From Pampinifervens sp037481935 (lineage in GTDB: Bacteria; Aquificota; Aquificia; Aquificales; Aquificaceae): a DNA stretch of 64,000 bases. The stretch is from positions 62,001-126,000 of the forward strand of contig NZ_JBJXCT010000005.1 of the NCBI RefSeq assembly GCF_046159715.1, given 5' to 3'. Both the position numbers and the translations under genes were made by a program. Under the pieces are notes generated by a model, which worked only from the letters and a program-made list of their open reading frames with translations, was not told the DNA's origin and searched no databases. The first letter of the stretch is position 1. Each line of letters starts with the position of its first letter. Of the stretch, positions 7,827-16,573 are shown one piece after another.

Positions 7827-8787
7827 GCTTTCTGTATACTTCCACTATTAGGTCGGCAAGCCTTTTGGGGTCATGCCTGACAAAGTCCTCCTTCTCACCT
7901 ATAAGGTCTTCCGCATAGACCTCTATTCCCTCCCTTGCTATCCTCGCTATGTCTGGAATAACAGGCTCCTGCCTCTGTGCCATGTATCTTCTCAGCACCT
8001 GGTCAGAAGGCATCTTGGTGTTTACCAAGGCCACATCTACCTTCTCAATGCCTGTGTATTCTCTAAAGGCCCTTATGTGGTCATAGGCAGTAAAGCCGTC
8101 CGTTTCACCGGGCTGGGTCATGGCGTTGACCACAAAGACCTTTAGAGCAGGAGAATGAAGGACTGCCTCTCTTATATCAGATATGAGCAGGTTGGGGATT
8201 ATGCTGGTATAAAGGCTCCCCGGACCAAAGACCACCATGTCAGCAGATTCTATTTTTGCTACTGCATCTATGGGAGCCTTTACACCCTGAGGCTCTATCC
8301 ATATCTTTTTGAGCCTGACGCCATCGGACTTTCCATATTCGGTTATTTCTTCCTCACCACAGAGCATTCTGCCGTCGCTAAACTCTGCACAGAGCTGAAC
8401 GCTTTCAAGGGTTGCGGGTATTATCTCTCCCCTAGTCCTGAGTATCTGAGAGGCTATGTTTACCGCATGCATAAAACTGCCCGTTATCTCTGTGAGGGCA
8501 ACAAGAAAAAGGTTTCCAAAGGCATGTCCATCAAGCTCTCCACCCCTGAACCTAAACTGAAAAAGTTCCCTTATTATCTCTTCACTTTCTGACAGAGCCA
8601 CTATACAGTTTCTTATGTCCCCAGGAGCTGGCACGTTGTAGAGTTTTCTGAGCCTTCCGGTGCTCCCACCGCTGTCTGCCACAGTAACTATGGCGGAAAG
8701 GTCCTCTATTTCCCTGCCCACCTTTTCCTTGAGACCTCTCAGAAGGGTGGAAAGCCCCGTTCCTCCTCCTACGGCTACAAGCCTCAT
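7810..8787 (-). CDS. yvcK: Gluconeogenesis factor, YvcK/CofD-like
   Basis: This 325-residue protein of the CofD-like family begins with the nucleotide-binding GGGTGLSTLLRGLK and includes VTVADSGGSTGRLR, PAPGDIRNC and FGPGSLYTSI, the YvcK signature. In Bacillus, YvcK binds UDP-sugars and affects cell shape and growth on gluconeogenic carbon sources. An AGGAGG ribosome binding site precedes the ATG. It heads the yvcK-nadB unit and is divergent from yceD. Confidence 0.88.
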   Translation of the reverse strand: MRLVAVGGGTGLSTLLRGLKEKVGREIEDLSAIVTVADSGGSTGRLRKLYNVPAPGDIRNCIVALSESEEIIRELFQFRFRGGELDGHAFGNLFLVALTEITGSFMHAVNIASQILRTRGEIIPATLESVQLCAEFSDGRMLCGEEEITEYGKSDGVRLKKIWIEPQGVKAPIDAVAKIESADMVVFGPGSLYTSIIPNLLISDIREAVLHSPALKVFVVNAMTQPGETDGFTAYDHIRAFREYTGIEKVDVALVNTKMPSDQVLRRYMAQRQEPVIPDIARIAREGIEVYAEDLIGEKEDFVRHDPKRLADLIVEVYRKHGVFS

Positions 8788-8820
8788 ACCTACCTCCTTG
8801 AAATCTTCACAGGTCTGAAA

Positions 8821-8826
8821 TATTTT
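8821..8826 (+). promoter_or_regulatory. -10 element of the yceD operon
   Basis: TATTTT ends 8 bases before the ATG of the DUF177 gene, which lacks a ribosome binding site. Confidence 0.35.
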
Positions 8827-8834
8827 AAACCATT

Positions 8835-9323
8835 ATGGTAAAGCTGAACTTAAAGGAAATATTCAAGACCAGGAACAGGTTTTCGCAGAGCTACCTTTTC
8901 AAACCTGAGGATATAAAACTGCCTCCGGACCTCGGCGAGATAAGGGAGCCCATTAGCCTGTACGTGGAAATAACAAAGGAAAGGGGTGGATACAGGGTAT
9001 ACATGGAGATTGAAGGATATGTGGTGCTTGAGTGCAGCCGGTGCCTTACCATATACCAAAAGGATATTGGCAGAAGTGAGTCTATAAGAATAGAGCCATA
9101 TCCCACCAGAGATGTGCTTTATCTGAAGCCCTCAGAGCTTGAAGTATCCTTTTTTGAAGATGAGGAGGCCTTTGACCTTACACAGCTACTCAGGGAGCAG
9201 ATAATCCTCAGTATACCCACAAAGCCCTTGTGCAGCCCCGACTGCATGGCCGGTTTTCAGGAACAGCTTGAAAGCAGAGTTACAACGCTCGGTGACCTTC
9301 TTAAGAAGAGCAATATGTTATAA
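8835..9323 (+). CDS. yceD: YceD-family protein (DUF177)
   Basis: This 162-residue protein has the DUF177 signature, with a Cys pair in VLECSRCL (about residue 65) and a second pair in KPLCSPDCMA near the C-terminus, a likely metal site. DUF177 proteins almost always precede rpmF, as here. In E. coli and plants they are linked to 23S rRNA maturation. It is the first gene of the run yceD-rpmF-plsX-fabH. The gap to rpmF is 34 bp. Confidence 0.82.
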   Translation: MVKLNLKEIFKTRNRFSQSYLFKPEDIKLPPDLGEIREPISLYVEITKERGGYRVYMEIEGYVVLECSRCLTIYQKDIGRSESIRIEPYPTRDVLYLKPSELEVSFFEDEEAFDLTQLLREQIILSIPTKPLCSPDCMAGFQEQLESRVTTLGDLLKKSNML

Positions 9324-9357
9324 TACAATCTTCACTATACCTTACGGAGGCTGTGAA

Positions 9358-9543
9358 ATGGCGGTTCCAAAGAGAAAGACTTCAAAATGGAGAAGAGACC
9401 AGAGAAGGGCCCAGAATTTCTTCTCTAAGTTGAAGAGTGGGTCGCTCGCAAACTGCCCCAACTGCGGTGAGCTAATGATGCCCCACAGAGCATGCCCTTA
9501 CTGCGGATACTACAAGGGTAGAGAAGTTCTCAAGACTTCATGA
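9358..9543 (+). CDS. rpmF: 50S ribosomal protein L32
   Basis: This 61-residue protein begins MAVPKRKTSKWRRDQRR, the L32 signature. Four cysteines in two CxxC pairs (NCPNCGE and CPYCGYY) form the zinc ribbon of the zinc-bearing L32 form. The start is set by an ACGGAGG ribosome binding site 7 bases before the ATG at 9358. The longer upstream reading is not credible. The last four bases overlap the plsX start (ATGA). Confidence 0.96.
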   Translation: MAVPKRKTSKWRRDQRRAQNFFSKLKSGSLANCPNCGELMMPHRACPYCGYYKGREVLKTS

Positions 9544-10544
9544 CAAGAATAGCGGTTGACTGTATGGGGGGGGACTATGCCCCAGAGGAGATAGTAAAAG
9601 GCTGTATTCTTGCATACAGAGAGCTGGGCCTTGAAAGTGTGCTTGTGGGTGATGAGGAGAAAATAAGGCGTGTGCTCGAGAGGGAAAAGTTTGATAGTCT
9701 TGAGATAGTGCATGCACCTGATTTGGTGCAGATGCATGAACCACCCTCCAATGTGCTTAAAAAGAAGCTCTCTTCTCTCTTTGTGGCCGGTAAGCTGGTA
9801 AGAGAGGGTCTTGCGGATGGGCTTGTATCAGCAGGAAATACAGGTGCAGTTCTTACTGTAGGTAAGTTCGTTATTGGTTCTATTGAGGAACTGGAGCGTC
9901 CTGCCATAGGGGTTGCCCTTCCGAACCCTAAGGGGAAAACGGTCCTTATTGACGTGGGTGCTAATGTGGATTGCAAGCCAAAGCATCTTCTCCACTTTGC
10001 AGTCATAGGACACACCTACGCCGAGGAGATACTTGGTATAAAAAACCCCAGGGTGGGTATTCTCAGCATAGGAGAAGAAGAGGGCAAGGGCAATGAGCTG
10101 GTAAAGGAAACATACCCCCTTCTGAAGGCGAGCAGACTTAACTTTCTGGGCAATGCAGAAGGCAGGGACATATACGCAGGCACCTTTGATGTGATAGTGT
10201 GCGACGGCTTTGTGGGTAATGTTATACTCAAGGCAAGTGAGAGCCTTGGTTTTGCAGTGCTTCAGATGATAAAGGAAGAGGTGCAGAAAAGCCTCCTGGC
10301 AAAGCTGGGAGCAGTGCTTATGAAGCCTGCTCTCAACAACTTCAGGAAAAAGGCAGACTTCGCGGAGTATGGAGGCATACCCCTCCTGGGGGCTAAAAAG
10401 CCAGTCATAATAACCCACGGAAGGGCAAACGCAAAGGCCATAAGAAACGCCATAAGGGTTGCAAACGAATTTCTGACACATCACTTCAACGAAAGGCTTT
10501 CAGAGAACCTGAAAAATTTACTCCCACAAGAGGTAAAAGTCTGA
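9540..10544 (+). CDS. plsX: Phosphate acyltransferase PlsX
   Basis: PlsX converts acyl-ACP and phosphate to acyl-phosphate, the acyl donor for PlsY in phospholipid synthesis. The N-terminal IAVDCMGGDYAPEEIVKG and the internal VGANVDCKP, SIGEEEGKGNELVKE and CDGFVGNV motifs are diagnostic. Length (334) is normal. It overlaps rpmF by 4 bp and fabH by 1 bp. Confidence 0.95.
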   Translation: MTRIAVDCMGGDYAPEEIVKGCILAYRELGLESVLVGDEEKIRRVLEREKFDSLEIVHAPDLVQMHEPPSNVLKKKLSSLFVAGKLVREGLADGLVSAGNTGAVLTVGKFVIGSIEELERPAIGVALPNPKGKTVLIDVGANVDCKPKHLLHFAVIGHTYAEEILGIKNPRVGILSIGEEEGKGNELVKETYPLLKASRLNFLGNAEGRDIYAGTFDVIVCDGFVGNVILKASESLGFAVLQMIKEEVQKSLLAKLGAVLMKPALNNFRKKADFAEYGGIPLLGAKKPVIITHGRANAKAIRNAIRVANEFLTHHFNERLSENLKNLLPQEVKV

Positions 10545-11470
10545 TGGGATTGACTATAAAGGGTATGGGCGACTATACGCCTCAGGAAGTGCTGACCAAC
10601 TTTGACCTTGAAAAGCTTGTGGACACCTCCGACGACTGGATAACCACAAGGACTGGCATAAAAGAAAGGAGAATAGCAAAGTCCGAGACCCTGACTGAAA
10701 TGGCTTACAGGGCAAGCCTTCAGGCACTTGAAGAAGCCGGTGTAAATCCAGAGGAGCTTGATGTAATAATTCTTGCAACCCTCACGCCTGACCTTGGCTT
10801 TCCCGCCAGCGCCTGTCTCCTGCAGGCAAGGCTCGGAGCTAGCAGGGCTTACGCCTTTGATATATCTGCAGCCTGCAGTGGCTTTCTCTACGGTCTTGAG
10901 ATAGCAAACTCTATGATTTCATCCGGAAAGGCAAAGCACATACTCCTTGTGGGTGCAGAAAAGCTCTCTCAGATAGTGGACTGGACGGACAGGTCTACCT
11001 GTGTTCTCTTTGGCGATGGTGCAGGTGCAGTGCTTCTGAGTTCTGAAGGTGATGGTGAGCTTCTCTCTTCTGTGATGCGTTCCGACGGAAATTACTGGGA
11101 AATCCTTTATGCGGAGAGGTGTGGCTACATTAAGATGAAGGGAAAGGAGCTCTTTAAGCTGGCGGTGCGTTCCATGGCGGAGGTATGTGAAGAGGTCCTC
11201 CAGAGGGCTGGGGTTTCCATAGAAGAGGTGAGCCTTCTTGTGCCACATCAGGCAAACATAAGAATCGTGCAGGCTCTTGCCGAAAGACTGGGAGTGCCCA
11301 CAGAGAAGGTATACTCCAATATACATAAATACGGAAACACAAGCGCCGCCTCCATTCCCATAGCTCTGCGTGAGGCATACAGAGAAGGAAGATTGAAGAA
11401 GGGCGACCTTGTTCTCCTGACTGCCATGGGCGGAGGGCTCACATGGGGAGCAAGCCTTCTGAGGTTCTGA
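10544..11470 (+). CDS. fabH: 3-oxoacyl-ACP synthase III
   Basis: FabH starts fatty-acid synthesis by condensing acetyl-CoA with malonyl-ACP. The catalytic triad is visible: Cys111 in ISAACSGFLYGL, His235 in VPHQANIRI and Asn265 in KYGNTSAAS. Length (308) is at the short end of normal. The start overlaps the plsX stop by one base. The downstream reductase gene begins 1 bp after its stop. Confidence 0.96.
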   Translation: MGLTIKGMGDYTPQEVLTNFDLEKLVDTSDDWITTRTGIKERRIAKSETLTEMAYRASLQALEEAGVNPEELDVIILATLTPDLGFPASACLLQARLGASRAYAFDISAACSGFLYGLEIANSMISSGKAKHILLVGAEKLSQIVDWTDRSTCVLFGDGAGAVLLSSEGDGELLSSVMRSDGNYWEILYAERCGYIKMKGKELFKLAVRSMAEVCEEVLQRAGVSIEEVSLLVPHQANIRIVQALAERLGVPTEKVYSNIHKYGNTSAASIPIALREAYREGRLKKGDLVLLTAMGGGLTWGASLLRF

Positions 11471-11471
11471 C

Positions 11472-12635
11472 TTGCGGTTTGATGCCATAGTTGTAGGCGG
11501 CGGTCCTGCCGGGGCCTCCTCCGCATACCACCTTTCCAGAAAGGGGCTGAAGGTCCTTCTCATTGAGAAAGAAAACCTCCCCAGGTTCAAACTCTGCGCA
11601 GGCTGTATTTCTGCGAGAGCCATTAGACTTCTGCCTGATGGATACCAGAGGTTGATACTTAACACCATAAGAGCCGGAAGGCTTGGATTCAGGGGCCTTG
11701 AGGAGACAAGAGCGGAGGCAGAAGGGGCTGTGGCCCACATAGTGGACAGAAGGGACTTTGACCACTTCCTGGTCTCAAAGGCTCTGGAGGCTGGTGCGGA
11801 GCTCCTCCGTGCAGAGTTTCTCGGCTTTGAGAGAGAGGATGAAGGCTACAGAGTATACACCTCATGGGGAACTTTTGAGGCAGACCTTCTTGTGGGTGCA
11901 GATGGCTTTTATTCAAAGGTGGCAAAGCTCTTGGGATACAGAAAAAAGAAATTTTTCAGAAGTCTTGAGCTCTTCACTGACGGGGACATGGAAGATGAAG
12001 TGCTGATTGAGACGGGGTATGTGGGAAGGTGATACCTCTGGGTTTTTCCTCATGGAGATGGCATAAGCCTCGGAGTCGCAAGCACCGGCAGGGAAGACCT
12101 GCTGAGAATTCTCAAGGATTACTCTGAAAAAAAGGGTATAAAATTCCACCATCCCAGGGGATGGCACATACCCTTTGTGGAAAGAGATGAAGACCTCCAT
12201 GCAGGCAGAGAGAGGATACTGCTTGTGGGAGACGCCGCAAACATGACTGACCCACTTCTTGGCGAGGGAATATACTATGCCCTCTGGGGAGGTAAGCTCC
12301 TTGCGGAGGCAATAGTGGAAAACCCTTCGGAACCCGTAGGGGCCTACAGAAAAAGGCTGAGGCCCCTTGTGCAGGAGCTCGTGTATGCAGGAAGGATTGC
12401 AAGGCTTGCCTATGCCTTTCAGAGTATATCCTACAGAATGGGTAAGGATTTTGCTCTCAAGAGTTTTTATAAACTTCTGACAGGGGAGAAGAGCTACAGA
12501 GACCTTTACTGGAGAGGGTTGCCGGGCTTTCTAAAACACTTGACTAAGGCCTGGCTAGGAGGTATAATGAAGCCCCATGAGGGTGGTAATAGGGGCAGTG
12601 CTTCTGAACGTGGGACTTTCACTGGCAAACGCTGA
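11472..12635 (+). pseudogene. Geranylgeranyl-reductase-family FAD oxidoreductase interrupted by an in-frame TGA
   Basis: One reading frame of 388 codons is open except for TGA at 12030-12032 (codon 187). Before it are the FAD-binding VVGGGPAGASSAYHLSRKG, the LCAGCIS segment, and LLVGADG. After it come YLWVFPHGDG, RILLVGDAANMTDPLLGEG and YYALWGG. All are typical of geranylgeranyl reductases (ChlP/GGR family), which saturate isoprenoid double bonds with FAD and NAD(P)H. The start is TTG at 11472, with GAGG about 8 bases upstream. Homologues usually have Gly just before Tyr in the GY.W.FP motif, so GGA to TGA is the simplest change. A selenocysteine reading is possible in this genome, but no good SECIS hairpin was seen. 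It could also be a sequencing error. Confidence 0.72.
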
Positions 12636-13095
12636 TGGAATTGTTCTAACCGCTCTGACCTACATGGAAAGACCCTATCAATTCGGTGCCAACGAGCTAT
12701 ACAGGATGGACTGCTCTGCCTTTGTTCAGAGAGTCTTTGAAGTAAACGGTATAAAGTTGCCAAGAAGCACTGCGGAACAGGCAAAGGTAGGAGTGCAGGT
12801 AGAACGGGACAGGCTAAGACCGGGAGACCTTCTCTTTTTCACCACCTACAGACCTGGACCATCCCATGTGGGCATATATTTGGGAAATGGTAGATTTGTG
12901 CATGCCAGCGAAAAGACAGGTATAACAGTAAGCAGAATTGATGAAACATACTGGCAGAGAAGGTTCCTCTTCGCAAGGAGGCTGGAACATAGCGCCAATG
13001 ATTACGCAAGGCTTGAAGGAAGGCAAACAGCTCGCACCATAACCCCAGAGGGCGATGAGATTGGAGACCTCATCTTCATACTTTCTAACCGTTAA
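12577..13095 (+). CDS. NlpC/P60 family cell-wall hydrolase, secreted
   Basis: This 172-residue protein has a short signal peptide (about residues 1-19, ending SLANA) and an NlpC/P60 cysteine-peptidase domain, a family that cuts peptidoglycan stem peptides. The catalytic Cys is in RMDCSAFVQRVF (about residue 45) and the His in GPSHVGIYLGNG (about residue 93). A further His in FVHAS is consistent with the triad. It overlaps the end of the reductase frame by 59 bp. Its target bond is unknown. Confidence 0.85.
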   Translation: MRVVIGAVLLNVGLSLANADGIVLTALTYMERPYQFGANELYRMDCSAFVQRVFEVNGIKLPRSTAEQAKVGVQVERDRLRPGDLLFFTTYRPGPSHVGIYLGNGRFVHASEKTGITVSRIDETYWQRRFLFARRLEHSANDYARLEGRQTARTITPEGDEIGDLIFILSNR

Positions 13096-13789
13096 TATAC
13101 CTTCTTATCAGGCGCTCCCAGTTCTGCAGGGAATTAAGGTGGGCGTAGATTACTTTGAGATATCCCTTTTCTGAAAGCCATCTGAGGGTATCCCCAGAAA
13201 GTTCAAAAAGTCTTTTCTCATCCACCATGTTAAAGGAGACCTCTACCCCCTCATAGCTAACCCTCCCGCCCACCACAAGCCCAAGGTCAAAAAGAAGGTT
13301 GATAAACTCCTCTGTCTGAGCCTTACCCTCCTCAAGTTTGAGAGAGTAAACATAGAAACCCTGCTCAAAGCAGGAGTTTATCAGCTGACCCTCCCAGATG
13401 GGTTCTCCTTCCAGTTCAGAGAAGCCAGGGCAGGTAAGGTCAAGGGCAAGATAGCCTCCACTTATGAAAAAAGGATACTGCCTGCATGTGTAGGGCTTTT
13501 CCTCCTCTAGAAGACAGCCAACACCATCCTTTAGATATATACAGCCCTTCCAGTCTTCCTTTAGCCTGAAGTATGCACAAAAAAGCCTCTGCTCCTTGCC
13601 CTCCTGGTCTACTTCTATGTTTATGACCACTGGAAAATGTCTTGAGAGGGATACAACTTCCTCAAGAACTACAAAAGTTCTATCAGGAATAAGGCAACAG
13701 CTGTGGGGGCATGCACCTTTGAGACATGACCACTTGAGGTTTATGTGTTTTTCTTGGTCAAGAAGTATGGTATTGGAGAAGAGCTTCAT
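13085..13789 (-). CDS. YkgJ-type cysteine-cluster protein
   Basis: This 234-residue protein carries an N-terminal cysteine cluster (CLKGACPHSCC, about residues 20-30) and a second part with YTCRQYPFF and LDLTCPG, the pattern of the YkgJ/PF03692 zinc- or iron-chelating family. Members are thought to bind an Fe-S cluster, with unknown function. The C-terminal ~90 residues show no recognised domain. It follows frr with a 4-bp overlap, so it is the last gene of the rpsB operon. It is convergent with the NlpC gene (11-bp overlap). Confidence 0.72.
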   Translation of the reverse strand: MKLFSNTILLDQEKHINLKWSCLKGACPHSCCLIPDRTFVVLEEVVSLSRHFPVVINIEVDQEGKEQRLFCAYFRLKEDWKGCIYLKDGVGCLLEEEKPYTCRQYPFFISGGYLALDLTCPGFSELEGEPIWEGQLINSCFEQGFYVYSLKLEEGKAQTEEFINLLFDLGLVVGGRVSYEGVEVSFNMVDEKRLFELSGDTLRWLSEKGYLKVIYAHLNSLQNWERLIRRYING

Positions 13790-14331
13790 CCACCCATTAT
13801 CTCCTTTTCCTTAGCCTCTGCGAGCTGGTTTATCTCATCTATGTGTTTGTCAGTGAGCTTTTGTAGCTTTTCCAGAGCCCTCTTTATCTCATCCTCAGAT
13901 ACTCCCTCCAGCTCTTCAAGCATATCCTTCGCATCCCTCCTTATGTTCCTTACGGCTACCCTTGCCTCCTCCGCCATTTTATGGAGCATCTTGACAAGCT
14001 CTTTCCTTCTCTCCTGTGTAAGGGGCGGAAGTGTTATCCTGAGCACATTGCCCTGCCTCTGGGGAGTGAGGCTGAGGCTTTCCATTATTGCTTTCTCTAC
14101 GCTTGACACGGCGTTTGCATCCCACAACTGGACGGTTATCTGGTTCACATCAGTTATACTTATACTTCCAAGCTGTTTCAGTGGAACTCTTGAGCCGTAA
14201 TAATCAACTTTGAGCTCCTCCACCAGAGAGGTGCTTGCCCTACCAGTTCTCAGACCAGCTATTTCATTCTTAAAGTAGCTCACCGCCTTTTTCATGTCTT
14301 CTTCGACGCTCTTAAAAATATCCTCTATCAT
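13786..14331 (-). CDS. frr: Ribosome recycling factor
   Basis: RRF splits post-termination ribosomes together with EF-G. The 181-residue length and the motifs LRTGRAS, YYGSRVPLKQLGSISI and LPPLTQERRKELVK are diagnostic. The gene is separated from its usual partner pyrH by a restriction-modification pair. It begins 3 bp after the methyltransferase stop, so its expression depends on read-through from that pair or on an unseen internal promoter. Confidence 0.96.
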   Translation of the reverse strand: MIEDIFKSVEEDMKKAVSYFKNEIAGLRTGRASTSLVEELKVDYYGSRVPLKQLGSISITDVNQITVQLWDANAVSSVEKAIMESLSLTPQRQGNVLRITLPPLTQERRKELVKMLHKMAEEARVAVRNIRRDAKDMLEELEGVSEDEIKRALEKLQKLTDKHIDEINQLAEAKEKEIMGG

Positions 14332-14334
14332 GCT

Positions 14335-15228
14335 CTAACCTCCTCTCGTGTATTCTTCTATCCTCCTCTTTGCAAGCTCCACATAGTCAGGGTTTATCTC
14401 ATATCCCACATAGAACCTTTCACACATAAGACTTGCTATGGCGGTCTGTCCACTACCCATGAAGGGGTCAAGCACCACATCACCTTTAAAGGTGTATAGC
14501 TGAATGAGCCTGTAGGGAAGCTCAATGGGAAAAGGTGCAGGGTGTCCCACCCTTTTTGCGCTCTCACTTTTCATATACCACACGCTTCTCGTAAAACTCA
14601 AAAACTCTTCTCTGCTTATGGTGTTTTCTCCTGTAGTTTTTCTCTCAAAGAAGCCCTTTGAAAAGATAAGAATATATTCGTGCTCATCCCTTATCACAGG
14701 GTTTTTTGCACTAAGCCATGTGCCCCATGCAGTTGAAGGAGCTCCTCCCCCCTGTTTTACCCATATTATCTCACCCCGCATCAAAAAACCTATATCAAGC
14801 ATATCCTGAATTATGTATGCGTGCAGAGGAATGTATGGTTTTCTACCGAGGTTTGCCACATTTATACACGCCCGCCCACCAGGAACAAGCACTCTATAAA
14901 CCTCTTTCCAGACTCTTTTTAGAAAATCCCTGTATTCCTCAAGGCTCATATCCATGTCGTAATCCTTACCCACATTGTAGGGCGGAGAGGTTACCATGAG
15001 GTGGATGCTACTATCGGGGACTTCTGTTATGCTTTCAGAAGACTTACAGAAAATAGCGTTTTTTAATTCCTCCGGAAATGGATTTTCTACCTCCTTCTGC
15101 TTGCTTTCTAGATGCCCACTAAAATCAGTATATAGTCTTCTATTGTAAAAACTTGCCGAGTCGTGAGCTATCCTTCCAGCAGAGCCGAAGGAACTTGTCT
15201 TTGTGCCTCTTCTTAATCTTCTGCCCAT
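14335..15228 (-). CDS. Site-specific DNA methyltransferase (N4-cytosine/N6-adenine), restriction-modification partner
   Basis: This protein of about 297 residues has catalytic motif IV (MVTSPPYNVGKDYD, about residue 80) before the SAM-binding FxGxG motif (VLDPFMGSGQTAIA, about residue 257), i.e. the beta-class order. TSPPY is common in m4C and some m6A enzymes, and the modified base cannot be fixed. The N-terminal ~60 residues are unassigned. The start is taken as ATG 15228. TTG at 15240 is an alternative, and either overlaps the end of the nuclease gene. The pair lies between pyrH and frr. Confidence 0.86.
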   Translation of the reverse strand: MGRRLRRGTKTSSFGSAGRIAHDSASFYNRRLYTDFSGHLESKQKEVENPFPEELKNAIFCKSSESITEVPDSSIHLMVTSPPYNVGKDYDMDMSLEEYRDFLKRVWKEVYRVLVPGGRACINVANLGRKPYIPLHAYIIQDMLDIGFLMRGEIIWVKQGGGAPSTAWGTWLSAKNPVIRDEHEYILIFSKGFFERKTTGENTISREEFLSFTRSVWYMKSESAKRVGHPAPFPIELPYRLIQLYTFKGDVVLDPFMGSGQTAIASLMCERFYVGYEINPDYVELAKRRIEEYTRGG

Positions 15229-15851
15229 ATCTCTATCCAACGCGTATAAGGATTATAGTTAAGTTCTCCTTCTATTTTCCAGTCTATACTTATTTTAAAC
15301 GGTGTTTTTTCTACACATGTTCTCAATGCATTAGCACTTATTTCTATGCCCCTTGGGTTCGTTCCCTGCTTCGGTAGTTTTATATATCCTTCTCTTCCAA
15401 GTTCCTCAAATACGGAATTTTGAATACTTAATGGTATATAAGCAAAAAATCCACTAAATCCCCAATTTATCTGCACAAAAAGAATATCTGAAGACGGGAG
15501 ATAGCTGTTGTAAAATTCATTGACCTTATCCCAATCAACAGTCCACTTTAACTTAACACCTGAAAATCCTTTACCAGTCTTAGTTTTTATAGATATAGGG
15601 TTTGCGTGCCCCTCTATCTTAACATCCGCCTCTGCCTCATTTACTGGCATGTCATACAGAACCTTATCTTCGCCAAACCTGTATATAAGAAAAGCTATTA
15701 TAGCCCTTTCTCTGAGCGTCCCAACCTCCATACCAGTGTGTCCGCCTCTGGACAGTTCTAACTCTGCTATCTTGAAGATGTAGGGCAATTTCTCTTTCAA
15801 TTTCTTCACCGATGATTCCTCTTTAAATATCTGTGCCAAAAGGTCACCCAT
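15213..15851 (-). CDS. Putative type II restriction endonuclease, possibly ThaI-like
   Basis: This 212-residue protein is adjacent to and overlaps a DNA methyltransferase gene. In its middle it has EADVKI followed 8 residues later by ISIKTKTG, a plausible degenerate PD-(D/E)xK nuclease core. The preceding VGTLRERAIIAFLIYRFG and the following GVKLKWTVDWDKV resemble what I recall of the ThaI (CGCG) family, but I cannot confirm this. ATG 15851 is preferred over ATG 15956 because GAGGTAGGG directly precedes it and the longer form would run 103 bp into pyrH. The DNA is visibly richer in A+T than pyrH or tsf. Confidence 0.68.
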   Translation of the reverse strand: MGDLLAQIFKEESSVKKLKEKLPYIFKIAELELSRGGHTGMEVGTLRERAIIAFLIYRFGEDKVLYDMPVNEAEADVKIEGHANPISIKTKTGKGFSGVKLKWTVDWDKVNEFYNSYLPSSDILFVQINWGFSGFFAYIPLSIQNSVFEELGREGYIKLPKQGTNPRGIEISANALRTCVEKTPFKISIDWKIEGELNYNPYTRWIEIWAED

Positions 15852-15853
15852 CC

Positions 15854-16573
15854 CTACCTCACCAGTGACCCCACCTTCTCCCCCATAATAGCCCTCAGAA
15901 GATTGCCCGGCTTTTTTATGTTTAGCACGAGTATGGGTAGCCTGTTCTCCCTGCACAGGGTCATGGCGGTATGGTCCATAACCTTAAGTCCCATGTTTAT
16001 AGCCTGGAGGTAGCTTATCTCCTGTATGAACTCGGCATTGGGATTTTTAAGGGGGTCTTCCGTGTATATGCCGTCCACCTTAGTGGCCTTTATGAAAAGG
16101 TCCGCACCTATCTCCACCGCCCTGAGAGCGCCCGCAGTATCTGTGGAGAAAAAGGGGTTGCCCGTGCCTGCGGCGAATATTACAATTCTTCCCTTCTCCA
16201 GGTGCCGGATTGCCCTTCTCCTTATGTAAGGCTCTGCCACCTGTCTCATCTCTATGGCGGATAGAACCCTTGTGGGCAGACCTGTGAGCCTCTCAAGGGC
16301 AGATTGCAGGGCAAGGGCGTTTATCACCGTTGCCAGCATGCCCATGTAGTCACCCGTTGCCCTGTCTATACCTATCTCAAGACCCTCCACACCCCTGAAT
16401 ATGTTTCCACCGCCTATAACTATGGCCGTCTGAACACCTGCATCTACAAGGCTTTTTATCTCACCGCTTATATACTGCAAAAACCTCGGGTCTATACCAA
16501 ATTCCTGTTCTCCAGCAAAGGCCTCACCAGACAGCTTTAGCAGCACCCTTCTGTATGCAGGTGCTTCCTCCAT
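15854..16573 (-). CDS. pyrH: Uridylate kinase
   Basis: The bacterial hexameric UMP kinase phosphorylates UMP to UDP. The 239-residue amino-acid-kinase fold has LLKLSGEAF, IVIGGGNIFRG, GTGNPFFSTDTA and the KATKVDGIYTEDP segment. It starts one base into the tsf stop (TGATG), giving the classic rpsB-tsf-pyrH order. The next gene is a restriction endonuclease instead of frr. Confidence 0.96.
   Translation of the reverse strand: MEEAPAYRRVLLKLSGEAFAGEQEFGIDPRFLQYISGEIKSLVDAGVQTAIVIGGGNIFRGVEGLEIGIDRATGDYMGMLATVINALALQSALERLTGLPTRVLSAIEMRQVAEPYIRRRAIRHLEKGRIVIFAAGTGNPFFSTDTAGALRAVEIGADLFIKATKVDGIYTEDPLKNPNAEFIQEISYLQAINMGLKVMDHTAMTLCRENRLPILVLNIKKPGNLLRAIMGEKVGSLVR

Noticed and set aside
9828..10484. 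218-codon minus-strand frame opposite plsX
   Set aside because: It is the antisense of a clear PlsX and is not a plausible protein.
12030..12080. SECIS hairpin after the TGA in the reductase gene
   Set aside because: The best stem (CTCTG/TGGAG) has a loop starting 8 bases after the TGA, while bacterial SECIS loops lie roughly 16-37 bases away. Gly, not Cys, is usual at the site.
15852..15956. N-terminal extension of the restriction endonuclease into pyrH
   Set aside because: It would overlap pyrH by 103 bp with low-complexity residues, and a good ribosome binding site marks ATG 15851.
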